Positions 47,401 through 57,779 of a stretch of DNA of 64,000 nucleotides are shown here, in pieces. Numbering within the stretch: the stretch's first letter is position 1; each line of letters opens with the position of its first letter. Origin of the DNA: Polytrichum commune (Eukaryota > Streptophyta > Polytrichopsida > Polytrichales > Polytrichaceae). The position numbers and the translations under genes are program-made. The notes under the pieces were generated by a model. That model saw only the letters and a program-made list of their open reading frames with translations, ran no database searches and was not told the origin of the DNA. The stretch spans positions 64,324,533 through 64,388,532 of the forward strand of contig OX485804.1 in NCBI GenBank assembly GCA_950295325.1, read 5' to 3'.

Positions 47401-48106
47401 CCCTCACGACTTGGCCTCGCACCAATCGCAACAACATAACATCATCACCAGCAGCAACATAGCAGACCGGGCGTGTAGCGGTGCATCAAGTCGTAACTTA
47501 GCGGACGCACGCAGGCAGGCAGGCAGGCAGACAGACAGAGAGGGAGATAGGGAGAGGGAGAGACAGACAGACAGGGGGGGAGACCAAAGCACAAGAGAAA
47601 CAGAGCGACGCAGAGAGAGGTTTGTGTTGTGCAGGGGAGCTTGGGAGCTGCGGGGAGAGAGGGATTGGAGGTGAGGGGAGTGAGAGAGGTTTGGTTCTGG
47701 TTTTGGCGGTGGGAATGGTGGCGGTGTTGAGTGGAGGAGGGAGAGAGTGGGAGCGGGAGGATACAGAGGTGGTGATGGCGTGGGCAGAGGTGTGAGAGGG
47801 AAGAGATACAGAGAGAGGGAGGGAGGGAGAGAGGGGGAATGCTAGAAGGGCAGGGGTTGGGGCAGCTGTGCTTCCGGAGGCCGACTTTTTGAGATCCTGT
47901 GTTGAGGTGTGCGAGGGGAATTGAGGTCGTGGGGAGTCGGTGTGGCGAGTTTTTTTTTTGGTTTGGTTGGCGAAAGTGGAGTTAAGTGAGGAGGCGAGAT
48001 TGAGAGTGTTATTTTTGGTTGCGGGAGTGAGCTGTTGGCGGTTGGTTGGCAGCAGGTTTTGGAGTTTGTAGGCAGAGTGAGTGAGTTGAGAGCGAGAGAC
48101 AGAGAG
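47401..48106 (+). promoter_or_regulatory. Probable 5' leader of the ERF gene with two uORFs
   Basis: Purine-rich (CAGG, GACA, GAGA runs). If transcription starts near 47400, only two upstream ORF starts precede the main ATG: 47715-47795 (26 codons plus stop, with an internal in-frame ATG) and 47839-47892 (17 codons plus stop). Neither overlaps the main ORF. Such uORFs can lower translation of the main frame. The transcription start is not proven. Confidence 0.4.
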
Positions 48107-49243
48107 ATGGCGCAGAGAGATGAGCGAGGTAGCACGAAACCGCACCAGGCGGAGCAGGGAGCACATTTCAGAGGGGTGAGGAAGAGACCGTGGGGGCGAT
48201 TCGCCGCCGAGATTCGGGATCCGTGGAAGAAGACGAGAGTGTGGCTGGGAACGTTCGATACGGCAGAAGAGGCCGCACGAGCTTACGACACCGCGGCACG
48301 CGCGTTGCGAGGGACCAAGGCAAAGACCAACTTTTCCTCCCCTTGTGACGACCAGAGCACCAGCCAGAGCTCCACCGTCGAGTCTCTGTCCAACAACAAC
48401 AACAACAACGCTACGAAGAACTCTCACCAACAACAGCAGCTCCACTGCACAAGCGCATCGGACTCTCACCAACACCCTGCGAAGCATCATCATCACAACA
48501 GTCAGCAGCAGCAGCAGCAGAGCAGTGTGTACCGATCGGGTGTCTCGGAGTCTTCATCGTGGCGAAGCCGCTTGGACCTCAACGTGTCAGCTCCGGATCT
48601 GTTTGGCGAGGAACCACATCCACAATATCAACATCAGCAGCAGCAACACCAGCAGTTTATTAAGAGTGTTAGCGCTGCTCGGTCGTGCATCTCTCCAGGC
48701 ACCGAAGGTGTCCTGTCGAGTAAGCGAGGTCCCTCTCACCCGATCCAGGTGTTGTTCGACGAAACGAATGGCATCATGTGCGGTGGAGACATCAAGAGAC
48801 AGAAGAGCTGGGCGAACAATAGTAATAAGAAGCAGCAGCCTATCATCGGCCCTGAACGGTTATCCGTGGGGAGGGATTGGCTGGGAGGAGGAGGAAGATC
48901 TCTTGCCTCTTTGGAAATGCAATTGCAAACGGCCACCACACCGGAGACACGTGCTTGTAATAGTGACTGTGATAGTTCCTCTTCTGTGATTCTCAACTCT
49001 GAGGCAGCGTGTGCTGCTACTACTGCTCCTTCCATGCCCATGCCCCCACAGCATCAACAGCATCAACATGAGCAACAGCAGCAGCACGACGCGAAGCCCG
49101 TGTTGCGAACTACGCCTTTTCTGCCCTTCTTAGACCTCAACCACCCCCCTTGCAGCGTTGAGCAACAAACACCACCACCACCACCAGCGGCGCTAGTAGA
49201 CGACTTTTGTTTGTCGCGACCACGGATCAAAGTTTTGTTTTGA
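48107..49243 (+). CDS. AP2/ERF transcription factor with two EAR repression motifs (ERF group VIII-like)
   Basis: A 378-residue, single-exon protein. Start: the first ATG in frame, in good plant context (GATGGCG); the frame extends upstream to 48035 only via a TTG codon. The AP2/ERF DNA-binding domain spans residues 21-76, with [20 protein letters not shown], the WLG element at 46-48 and [12 protein letters not shown]. The Ala and Asp of the AAEIRD block place it in ERF rather than DREB. It should bind GCC-box DNA in the nucleus. EAR-type motifs are LDLNVSAP (156-163) and a canonical DLNHPP (343-348) near the C-terminus; such motifs recruit TOPLESS-type co-repressors, so it is probably a transcriptional repressor. 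The linkers are rich in Gln, His and Asn (about 100-140, 170-182, 315-332), making it longer than angiosperm ERF3/ERF4 (about 220 residues). It ends RIKVLF. It has no intact neighbour gene. Confidence 0.95.
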   Translation: MAQRDERGSTKPHQAEQGAHFRGVRKRPWGRFAAEIRDPWKKTRVWLGTFDTAEEAARAYDTAARALRGTKAKTNFSSPCDDQSTSQSSTVESLSNNNNNNATKNSHQQQQLHCTSASDSHQHPAKHHHHNSQQQQQQSSVYRSGVSESSSWRSRLDLNVSAPDLFGEEPHPQYQHQQQQHQQFIKSVSAARSCISPGTEGVLSSKRGPSHPIQVLFDETNGIMCGGDIKRQKSWANNSNKKQQPIIGPERLSVGRDWLGGGGRSLASLEMQLQTATTPETRACNSDCDSSSSVILNSEAACAATTAPSMPMPPQHQQHQHEQQQQHDAKPVLRTTPFLPFLDLNHPPCSVEQQTPPPPPAALVDDFCLSRPRIKVLF

Positions 49244-50690
49244 GCTTAGCTTTATCATCACCATCGTCATCAACCACACATAGAGAGTTACATCTACACA
49301 CAGCGGCGAGCTTTTGTACAACGCTCCCTCCCCCTTGTTTCACTACAACACTTCCATTCATTCATAAAACTTTTGGCCAGTGTTATACCATTCACGTGTA
49401 ACACTACGCACTTTCAGCCCACCTGGAACTTCTTGTGAGTCTGCTTGTTGCCATTGTATCTGGATTGTATGAGTGTGTATGTGTTCTCTTCTCACTCTTG
49501 TGTGTGTGTGTTGAGCTCTTGTTGGGATGATGGATGTCGCGTATTGATGTATCGATGCAAATTTTTCGATTGAAGGATCTTTTAAAAACCTAAGTTGTGC
49601 AAGTATGTTCAATTCTCAAACATGACAAGAGTGAAGGTGAAGAGAGGTGTAGTGCCTACCACATCAATGTTTGTTGCGATGCAACCCCTCGGTGTACATA
49701 TGTTTATTGATGTATATATGTCATTTACATGTGGATGGCCTTTAGGGTTCTGTATCCTTGGATTACTCTCCTATAGCTGTTGGCAGGTATGCATCTGTCA
49801 ACGTGTTTTCTAAATCTCTGGGATCATCTCAGCTGATGGTATTCAATCTAAAGGATGTCAATTTCGTTACCGGTGCCCTTCTTTAGACCAGGAAGAGCAA
49901 GTCTCACTCTTCGTATGCATGCGATGAGTTGGTTCACTCCTGTGACATTCTGGGATGATGATTTTGCTGTCTAAGGTTTTTTTGTGGATGTTTCAAAGCA
50001 TCGTCCCTGAACAGGTACTTAACTCAGTCGATTGCTATGCAAATGAAAAACATTAATTTTTTTTAGCATAGTGAACCGAATTGCACCGCTTTGGGAACCG
50101 CTTTGGTAAAATGACTGCACTGATTCTGGGGTTGTCACATCAGTAATTAAATTCATCTTGTTGTCTGTGGTGGCAGTATGGAGCTTCAGTGAGGTGAAGG
50201 TATTATATATATATATGTATATATATATAATCTTCTCTTGATGGTGATCGCCATAGGCAGACGACCCATAACAGCCATTATGCACACATGCTGGAAATGC
50301 CTACAGCTATGATACAATGCCATGTTTAATGATCACTGTTGGGGTGGTAGTAGGGACTGACTAAACCACTGACTTTCACACAATTTCACATCATGCTTGC
50401 TGACATTGCCAACATATACTCCATGGGATGGGTAGCCTCTCTCTGATCTCTCGCAGACACTGCTGAGTCAGCTGCCGCTGCTCGAGAGTCAGTGTGAAAA
50501 AAATACTAACTTCACGACATACACTTTTACCCATCAATTTTCTGCATAGTAATGTTCTCGAAGGCATCTCTCAAAGACTGCCACCTTTCTTTCTTTCGTT
50601 CTTCGGTACAGCAAAGACTGATCAGTGCCCCGTACCCATCCCCGCGGGACTCTGCAAGAACTGCCCTACCTACACATCTTTGTGTCGATT
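49244..50690. other. ERF 3' flank and gene-free DNA
   Basis: The first few hundred bases are the probable 3' UTR; no canonical AATAAA is obvious. TG runs (about 49500-49512), a TA run (about 50202-50230) and a CTT/GAA-poor AT-rich stretch follow. No further gene is supported. Confidence 0.4.
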
Positions 50691-50691
50691 C

Positions 50692-50730
50692 AGTCCTCAA
50701 GTGGAAGGAAAAAGGACTTCCTACCATCAT

Positions 50731-50768
<38 letters not shown>

Positions 50769-51440
50769 TTGTTCTAACTTGTGTGGTTGCTGCTGCTACT
50801 ACTACTACTACTACTATCCGTGTCACAGGTTGGGTTTCATAATCTTTGTGCACCTTTGCCTAAATCTTGATCCATCATCCCTTCCACCCACCCACCACCC
50901 ACATCAACAGCAAAGGATGTTTGGAAGAGCAAGAAAACCTGGTTATCGATTAACTCGTATGAATGTGTTCATTCAATCCTCAAGTGGAAGGAAAGGACTC
51001 CCCATCAACTGCTGCTACTACTACTGCCACTACTACTACCACCACTACTACTATCCGTGTCACGGGTTGGGTTTCATCACATTTGTGTACCTTTCCCTAA
51101 ATCCTCCCACCCACCGTCCAAATCAACGGCAAACGATACTTGGGAAGAGCGAGAAAACCTGGTTATTAATTAACTCGGATGAATATGTTGATTCTTTCCT
51201 CAAGCGGAAGGAAAGACTCCCCCATCAACTGATGTTGCTACTACTACTACGACGATGACGATCCGTGTCATGGGTTGGGTTTCATCACATCAACCCAGTC
51301 TTGCTAAGTCTTGATCCATCACCCTTCCACCCACCGTCCGAACCTGAATCGACGACGATTGGTGTAAGTTTGGGAAGGGAAGAGGGGAGCAAAACCCTGG
51401 TTATTGTCTAATTAACCGGGATGAATCTATGGGTTTCAGT
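50692..51440 (+). repeat. Three-copy tandem repeat with CTA/CTG microsatellite
   Basis: The block 'CCGTGTCAcrGGTTGGGTTTCAT' occurs at 50818, 51055 and 51263. Each is preceded by a CTA/CTG-type trinucleotide tract and 'cctcaagtggaaggaaagg', and followed by 'gcaagaaaacctggttat'. Unit length varies (237 and 208 bp) through the microsatellite. A GA run (50738-50766) lies in the first unit. A long frame (50494-51258) runs through but starts with GTG and consists of repeat-encoded Tyr and Arg-Glu tracts. Confidence 0.7.
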
Positions 51441-51885
51441 CAGTTTGTTTGTTTCACACCAGTCATCAGCCAATCATACTCAAGTGTTTTTCAAGCACAT
51501 GATCTTCACAGCAATCATGGCAGCCGCAGCAGCAGCAGCAGCTGGGGAGGTACAGTGGGTGGGGGAGCCTTGGTTACGACTTATCTCCAAATGGGCCGCC
51601 TGCTGCCTGAGCTGAGCTCCCTTATCGTGTACCCATTCCGCTTCCATATACATACCCCTCCCTAGCCTGCAGGACTTTTGGTTGTGCTTCAGTTGACTCA
51701 TTTATTCCGGTACCTGATTAACCCCATAAGCGTCTGAGAGGCCCAAATCCATGCACTAAAAGAAGAGCCCCCTAAGCCGGCCGGCCGGACCGTGCCCCCA
51801 TGAGGCTCACATCCGAACAAGCGCGTAATTACCTAGTTAAGTTACCGAGCCAAGTAATGACTAAACCGCTATGAAAGCAACAAGC
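51441..51885. other. Unique stretch, no gene
   Basis: A GCA run lies near 51526-51542. GC-richer than average and without recognisable coding or transposon content. Confidence 0.35.
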
Positions 51886-51893
51886 CTCCGATG

Positions 51894-51986
51894 CGATTTG
51901 GGCGAACTAACCCATACACTCGTTCCTTGTTGGATGCCTAAACCCTTGCCTCCAAGGAACCAGTGTACGGGTTGGTTTGTCCCAAC
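51894..51986 (+). mobile_element. Palindromic MULE-like MITE, copy 2
   Basis: GGGCGAACTAACCCATACAC at the left and GTGTACGGGTTGGTTTGTCC at the right are inverses. CCTCCGATG flanks the unit at 51885-51893 and 51987-51995, a 9-bp duplication of Mutator-like type. It is about 93 bp, and 'tggatgcctaaacccttgcc' forms the small centre. Confidence 0.7.
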
Positions 51987-52179
51987 CCTCCGATGGCTTA
52001 CGATCCAATGGTCTGCATCATTTAGCAAATGCCTTTGAATGTTGGGTGTTCAATGTTGAATGTTGTCCCCACTACGCTCACGCACGGCGTTATGGGGTTT
52101 TCATATTCTAAGCATCACCCAAAACTTTGTAGAGAGGCATAATCCTAGGCCCATGTGTACATTCCTTTCTTTTGTGGAC

Positions 52180-52350
52180 ATCGTCGAACACACGGATAGC
52201 CAAAGTTCAATTAGAAGTCCTTGGTTGGTGGGACTCATTGGTTTCATGTCCTCTCTTATGAGGTGGTGTGACACACTTGAGAGGTTCCGTATCCCCTCCG
52301 AGTGGGTGTGTCTTCTTGTTTCCTAATTGATTTGGCACTAGCCTCTTGGC
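52180..52350 (+). mobile_element. LINE 3'-end fragment, plus strand
   Basis: 'ggtggtgtgacacacttgagaggt' and 'tgggtgtgtcttcttgtt..gatttggcactagcc' match 37065-37165 of the plus-strand LINE. No tail is clear, so it is a decayed fragment. Confidence 0.55.
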
Positions 52351-52359
52351 TCACGGAAC

Positions 52360-53200
52360 AAGAAATAGGTGTCAACTATAGCCATAGTTCTTCGTAGTGG
52401 AGGTACACACGCCTCCTAGACCAAACACAATATCACTAGGTGTCTTTAAATAGTCAAAACTAGTTGCATATAACACACTAATTAGTATTGCATTTGGAAA
52501 GATTGTCTGACTATGCTCATGGACGTATTACATGGAGGAGGGTAGAGCTTTGTTGTGTCTGGGTAGCTCACAAGGCATCCATTCGAAAGGCTAAAATAGA
52601 ATGGACTATTCTACAATCATTTTGAAAATAAAAGTATTATTTATGACAAATTTGACAGTGGAGACCCAAAATTAGTCTCTTGGGTTCATTTAAAACGAAT
52701 CGGCGTTAAAGCTATAGGGATTTCTTTTTCTTTTTTCTTCAAAAGCTCCTTTACCTTCCCAATAGATGAGTTACCTAGACACCAAGAAGCTCCAACCTAG
52801 CTTTAGGATTCATGGTCTCCATGTTGGAGAATCCGGTAAAATCCTACCCCCTGACAAGTTTATGGCCAACTTAATCTCACTACATTACTATGGAGACTCT
52901 AATGCTAATACTAGGATCACATTAGCTTCAAGAAAACAATTTTATTTTAGTTTCTTTTTGTTTTGTTTTGGGTGGGGGGGGGGTTGGTTTTTTGAAGTAT
53001 AAGGGTCCCCAACGTTTTCATCTTCAAATTACATGGGTGCAACAAAACATATGCCTCTAGACCTCTAGCCTTATGAGCATGTGGAGGATATGCCATATGG
53101 GTGAAATTCCATACAAATTATGTCATACATTGAACAGAGACCACATTTCTTCATGAATTATCTAAGTTTGATATGTATTGTATCAACACTTTCTTGCATA
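52360..53200. other. Gene-free stretch
   Basis: A G run lies near 52973-52983. Nothing else recognised. Confidence 0.4.
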
Positions 53201-53213
53201 GACCTAACTTATT

Positions 53214-53352
53214 ACTCATCTTTTAAAGAGAAATAGAAAAAGAAAAAGAAAAGACAAACGACAAACGACAAAAGGCCAAAAAGCCATCGTTAATATGCAT
53301 AAGAAACAAGTAAATATGTGCCCACTTCGAGGGGAGGCAGAGCATCTCATAT
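53214..53352 (-). mobile_element. 139-bp LINE 3'-end insertion with 13-bp duplication
   Basis: On the minus strand it carries 'ctgcctcccctcgaagtgggc' and GGCCTTTTGTC, the family 3' end. GACCTAACTTATT flanks it exactly (53201-53213, 53353-53365). The tail beyond GGCCTTTTGTC is pyrimidine-rich with a GTCGTTT reiteration, unlike the A-rich tails of the other copies. Confidence 0.7.
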
Positions 53353-53398
53353 GACCTAACTTATTTCAGTGGATCACACAAATCTCTAAATCCACTAA

Positions 53399-54919
53399 GG
53401 GTCCAACCGCACATCCCGGTTAAGACTCCTTTTAGAGCAAGCTACCACTAAAATTTGTTATGTTGTGCTTGCATTGCTCGGTTAAGAGAATTAGCTAGCA
53501 TATGAGGTAGCTAACCTATATGAGAGCTAATCCCCGAGGGTGAACTCTCATTGGAAACCTAAATGATGTGCGTGGGTTGTTATGAAATTAAATCCCCTAA
53601 ATACAAGAGGTCTGCATAATAAAACAAATGTATATACACTAATGGCATGCTAGAAAATGAAGTCATATATTTATATTGAGCCCTTTAATTTAATATGATA
53701 AATGCCTCCACCAAGTATACAACTATAAATCATGAATTGAATAGGCTCTTTATTACATATAAATCCACTTTCACTTTCCAATGTGAATGTCATTGAACAT
53801 TTTTCATCCATAGCATGTAACTCAACGATTGCATCAAATAAATGAAGACAAGAGGCCAATATCTCAGCCTTGATTTGTGAAGAAAAACTCTAGGGAACTC
53901 ATGAGTGCTTCAATAGCTTCGTGGGTAAAGACCCAATGCTAACCCTAACAAGAATGGGCAAGGTAGTCATTGAAGACTATTACCATATGATTAAAACAAT
54001 GAAAATGTGTATTGGATGACACTAGCACATCTATTACCATTTTTTTTCTCAAAACCTCAAGTTGAACATCTACCTTCACTTCAAAATTCTTAATAGCCTT
54101 TTCAAATGACACCGCTCCCTTATGTATATTATGTATGCCTAATGTCTCAAATGATACCCCTTCTTACACTCACGGTAGTTCGTACGTGCTATAAAGAGTC
54201 CAACCCCCATGAGCTAAATCTATCTCACAGCCGCACCACCTAGTTAAAAATCAAGGTTTAAATTAAAGCTATCAAACTAGAAGTTAGCTAACTTTTGGGG
54301 CCTGCTTTTGTGAAGAAATTTTAACTCATCCATACCCCCCATGCTTACTAATTTTCTCAAACGAGTAGCCCAAATTTTTTTTCCCCTTGAATGCATGCTT
54401 TCATTTTCTCCATCTCGTCTCTGTTTTGTTACAAGGTGAACCACACTATTTTCTTACATCATCCTAAATTAGCATATACATACTTAATAAACAAAATGTA
54501 CATGTAATGATAATATAATAATAATTAGAATCCATTATTCACTCTCTAAATTTAGACATTTTAATTACTTGCTTTTGATTCTACTATGTTATTTGGTTTT
54601 AATCATAATGAAACACAAATGGTGTGGGCCATGAACTTATGATGTATCATAGTTATTGCCTTGTTTAAAACTTGGACACGTTGAACAAAACTTCGGTCGA
54701 TCAACCTTAACATCTCTCTTAAATTGGTCAACTCTTGATTAGTAGTAACCAAGATGTGCAACCATGCAATTGGTTAGCTAGCTTATCAGGTAGTGGATTT
54801 CACTAACTCATATTGTTATCTGATTCGCCTAACCTGGTAATGCAGCCATGATTTCCGTTAGCTAGAATTTTGGTTGGCTCACCTTCACGAACTCATAAGT
54901 TGGCTAATTCTCTTAACCC
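53399..54919 (-). mobile_element. Harbinger-like element, 'GGGTYCAACCGCAC' family, copy 2 with insertion
   Basis: The left end is GGGTCCAACCGCACATCCCG after TAA (53396-53398). The right end finishes ACCC followed by TAA (54920-54922). It is the reverse of 31401-32333: 53475-53530 matches the far end and 54190-54919 the rest. About 650 bp at 53535-54190 have no counterpart and appear to be an insertion, with AGCTAA repeated at the two junctions. Confidence 0.6.
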
Positions 54920-54924
54920 TAAGT

Positions 54925-55570
54925 TACGTGCCAACACACTCGTGCATTTGCTAACTCAATCATGTGTCTTGTTGGACTGTAATGCTAAATTTCACATCCC
55001 ATTGTCTGCCATACATTATAAAATACTGTATGTTATGCAGGGGCCTACCACCACCAGATACTTGGAATATGGTTTTCTGTATATGGATAAATGCTTAGAG
55101 CATATGATTAGACTGTTGTAAGTGTGTATTAATATACAAACACATACACACACAATCTAACTTAAGCATCATCAGGTGTGTATTATATTCCATTAAGCAA
55201 ACTAAGCATAAAGTGAAGACGAAGAAAAAAATAAAAACAGCTTTATTTGATTCCTTCAATCATATGTCCTAGTAATCTTTGATTCATACTATGGATGGAA
55301 AGTATTTGCTCACACTGCTATTTTGGCATGAGTAGACATACAAGTCTTCCCAAAAACAGCAACACTTCCCAAAAACAACAACACTTCATGTTCTGGTTGA
55401 GTCGTACGTAGTAGCAAGGGATAATCACGTTTTAAGATAAATAAAAGTCATTAAATTCTTCAAAAAAAGCTTCATGATATATCTCTATTGATGAATGCAA
55501 AAACCTCAGAGAATCAGTTTGGCTTCGGCTCTTTGGCCTCCTGTTAAAACAAAATTAACCCCACAGACAA
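54925..55570. other. Gene-free stretch
   Basis: AT-rich; short direct reiteration 'cccaaaaacarcaacacttc' near 55350-55385. Nothing else recognised. Confidence 0.4.
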
Positions 55571-55572
55571 TT

Positions 55573-55649
55573 ACCTCATACTGTGCTTGTATTCTTCTTG
55601 GTAAATAGTGTTGTAAGGAACCAAGAAGAATACAAGCATGATCCGAGGT
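55573..55649. repeat. 77-nt hairpin
   Basis: The arm 55573-55601 pairs with 55621-55649 (24 of 29 positions, 18 of them contiguous) around a 19-nt loop. The shape is that of a small fold-back element; a precursor-RNA role is possible but unsupported. Confidence 0.6.
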
Positions 55650-55666
55650 ATTACATTTATGGTAGC

Positions 55667-56235
55667 TTCAATGTAACCTAGCATACGCTTCAAAATAGAG
55701 TAAGTGACACTAAATACCATAAACAATGCATAAAAAGTGTCACTTACTCTATTTTGAGGCATATGTTAGGTTACATTGATGATTAACAATTTCAGCTTAA
55801 GTGTCACCTCATGACTCTTGGTGTTCACATGTGCTTACTGATGTCTTGGCATGAGTATGTTCAATAGCGTTATGAGGTGCATGCCTATGTTACACTATGG
55901 TCTACAAAATGACTAAAGTATACACAAATGACACTTGCCATTAGCATGCTCAAGAATATCTTCCTCTTGCATACTAAAATGTAAACACATAACCCTTGCC
56001 ATTAGTACGCTCAAAATAATCTTTCCCCTGCATACTAAAACGCAAGACTATCATGTAAAGTATCCCAATGTGCTACTCTAAAGGTCATAATGTAGATATT
56101 TTTCACTTAAAGAAGTTACTTATGTTGATGAATGTAATCATATTGGCAATTAGCAGGCATGACACTTTGAGATCTCTAGACATCTAGTTTGGACCCTTCG
56201 CAAATAGTTGTAATTCTACTACTATACCATTTATG
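55667..56235 (+). mobile_element. TIR element, 'GTATTTAGTGTCAC' family, with inverted head
   Basis: The interior matches 25727-26208. At its left, about 45 bp (55667-55711) are an inverted copy of the start of the element (55736-55780); 21 bp at the centre of each arm are perfectly complementary. The right TIR merges into the next copy. Confidence 0.65.
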
Positions 56236-56935
56236 GTATTCAGTGTCACTTACTTTATTTTGAGGCATATGCTAAGTTACATTGACGATTAACAACTTCA
56301 TCATAAGTGTCACCTCATGGCACTTAGCATCCAAGTGCGTGTATTAATATCTTGGCACGAGTAGTTCAATAGTGTTATGAGGTGCATACCTATGTTACAC
56401 AATGGTCTACAAATTGACTAAAGTGCACACAAATAACACTTGCCATTAGTATGCTCAATAATAGCTTCCCCTTGCATACCAAAATGCAAAACCATCATCT
56501 CAAGTATCCCATCCAGTGATCGCGGAGATTTTTGGGCATAATCGGTTGAGATCCTAGTGTTTGCAAGTCCAACTGGTTACATGTTCACATCCTTCAATTC
56601 TCCTTTATTAAATTGGGGATATTCTATATATTCCTCTAAAACGATCGATAATTTTCCTACAGTCTTGAACTTCAACCGGTTATTTCTCAAACTCAACCGG
56701 TTCATCTGTAACTAACTGCCGGTTCTCCCCAATCATAGATCCCATCGTGCAATGCTAAAGTCACAATGTTAAAGAAAATTATTTTGAAATTTTACTTTTG
56801 TCGACGACGAAGAGTATCATATTGGCAATCAACGGACGTGACACTTTGAGACCTCTAGGTATCTAGTTTAGGCGCTTTGCAAATAGAGTACGTGACACTA
56901 AATACCAGAAACGGTGTACTATGACTGCTACTACT
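56222..56935 (+). mobile_element. TIR element, 'GTATTTAGTGTCAC' family, with nested hAT-like MITE
   Basis: It starts ACCATTTATGGTATTCAGTG and ends GTGACACTAAATACCAGAAA then CGGTGTA. It is split by the 225-bp element at 56514-56738. The equivalent uninterrupted position reads 'aagtatcccaatgtgctac' near 56062 in the neighbouring copy. Confidence 0.75.
56514..56738 (+). mobile_element. hAT-like MITE, copy 2 (nested)
   Basis: CAGTGATCGCGGAGA at the left and TCTCCCCAATCATAG at the right, with exact ATCCCATC at 56506-56513 and 56739-56746. The interior matches 46150-46378 closely ('gcataatcggt.gagatcctagtg', 'ctctaaaacgatc'). Confidence 0.85.
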
Positions 56936-57104
56936 GGCGCAGCCTTCCCTGCTGATGCCCCCTTACTGACAAGACTTATTATGTACCTCGTGTGGGACTC
57001 GGCACTGTGTTTGGTTTCAAGTGTACGGCCATGGAAAACATTGGGGAAGGCCTAATAACCCCACATTCGGAAGGAAGTAGGTAAGTTCAGGTAGTGTGTA
57101 CCCT

Positions 57105-57778
57105 CCCACTCCTTCCCAATCCATTTATGAAATCCGGAGCTCAACGGCCTTGGGACAATTCTGACCCGTTCTTATCCACCAAAACCCACCCAATTTCGCC
57201 CACACCGTTACTTAACCATGACCTCACAAACACAAGGTATGTGTGTATGCTTTATGTGGTCACTCTTCTTGAGTGAACTCCTTTCCAATCCGTTTATGAA
57301 ATTTGAAGCTCAACGGCCTTGAGACAATTCTGACCCATTCTTATCCATCAAAACCCACCTAATTTTGTCCACACCGTTACTTAACCATGATCTCATAAAA
57401 CAAGGTATGTGTGTATGCTTTATGTGGTCACTCTTCTTAAGTGAACTCCTTTCCAATCCGTTTATGAAATATGGAGTTCAACGGCCTTGAGATAATTCTG
57501 ACCCGTTCTTATCCATCAAAACCCACCCAATTTTGCCCACATTGTTACTTAACCATGACCTCACAAAACAAGGTATGTGTGTATGCTTTATGTGGTCACT
57601 CTTCTTGAGTGAACTCCTTTCCAATCCGTTTATGAAATATGGAGCTCAACGGCCTTGGGACAATTCTGACTCATTCTTATCCACCAAAACCATCCCAATT
57701 TTGTCCACACCGTTACTTAACCATGACCTCACCAAACAAGGTATGTATGCCTTTATGTGGTCACTCTTCTGAAGTGAA
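57105..57778 (+). repeat. Four-copy tandem array, 168-bp unit
   Basis: The marker TCAACGGCCT occurs at 57141, 57310, 57478 and 57646. Units are highly similar and include 'ccgttacttaaccatgac' and 'gtatgctttatgtggtcact'. 168 is a multiple of three, so similar peptides appear in successive units, but the first unit is one base longer and the frame shifts, which argues against coding. Minisatellite-type array. Confidence 0.85.
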
Positions 57779-57779
57779 C

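Noticed and set aside
48035..48106. N-terminal extension of the ERF protein by 24 residues
   Set aside because: The codon at 48035 is TTG; the first ATG is at 48107 and its context is good.
47498..48496. 332-residue frame on the minus strand opposite the ERF leader and AP2 domain
   Set aside because: It is low-complexity Ser/Pro/Leu sequence from purine-rich DNA and overlaps the AP2-coding region antisense; no domain.
48345..48989. 214-residue frame inside the ERF gene in another frame
   Set aside because: Shadow frame created by Gln/His repeat codons; the AP2 frame explains the region.
50494..51258. 254-residue frame through the triplicated repeat
   Set aside because: Starts with GTG and consists of repeat-encoded Arg-Glu and Tyr tracts.
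57094..57772. Possible repeat protein from the 168-bp array
   Set aside because: The first unit is one base longer, so the frame shifts and stops interrupt; pattern fits a minisatellite.
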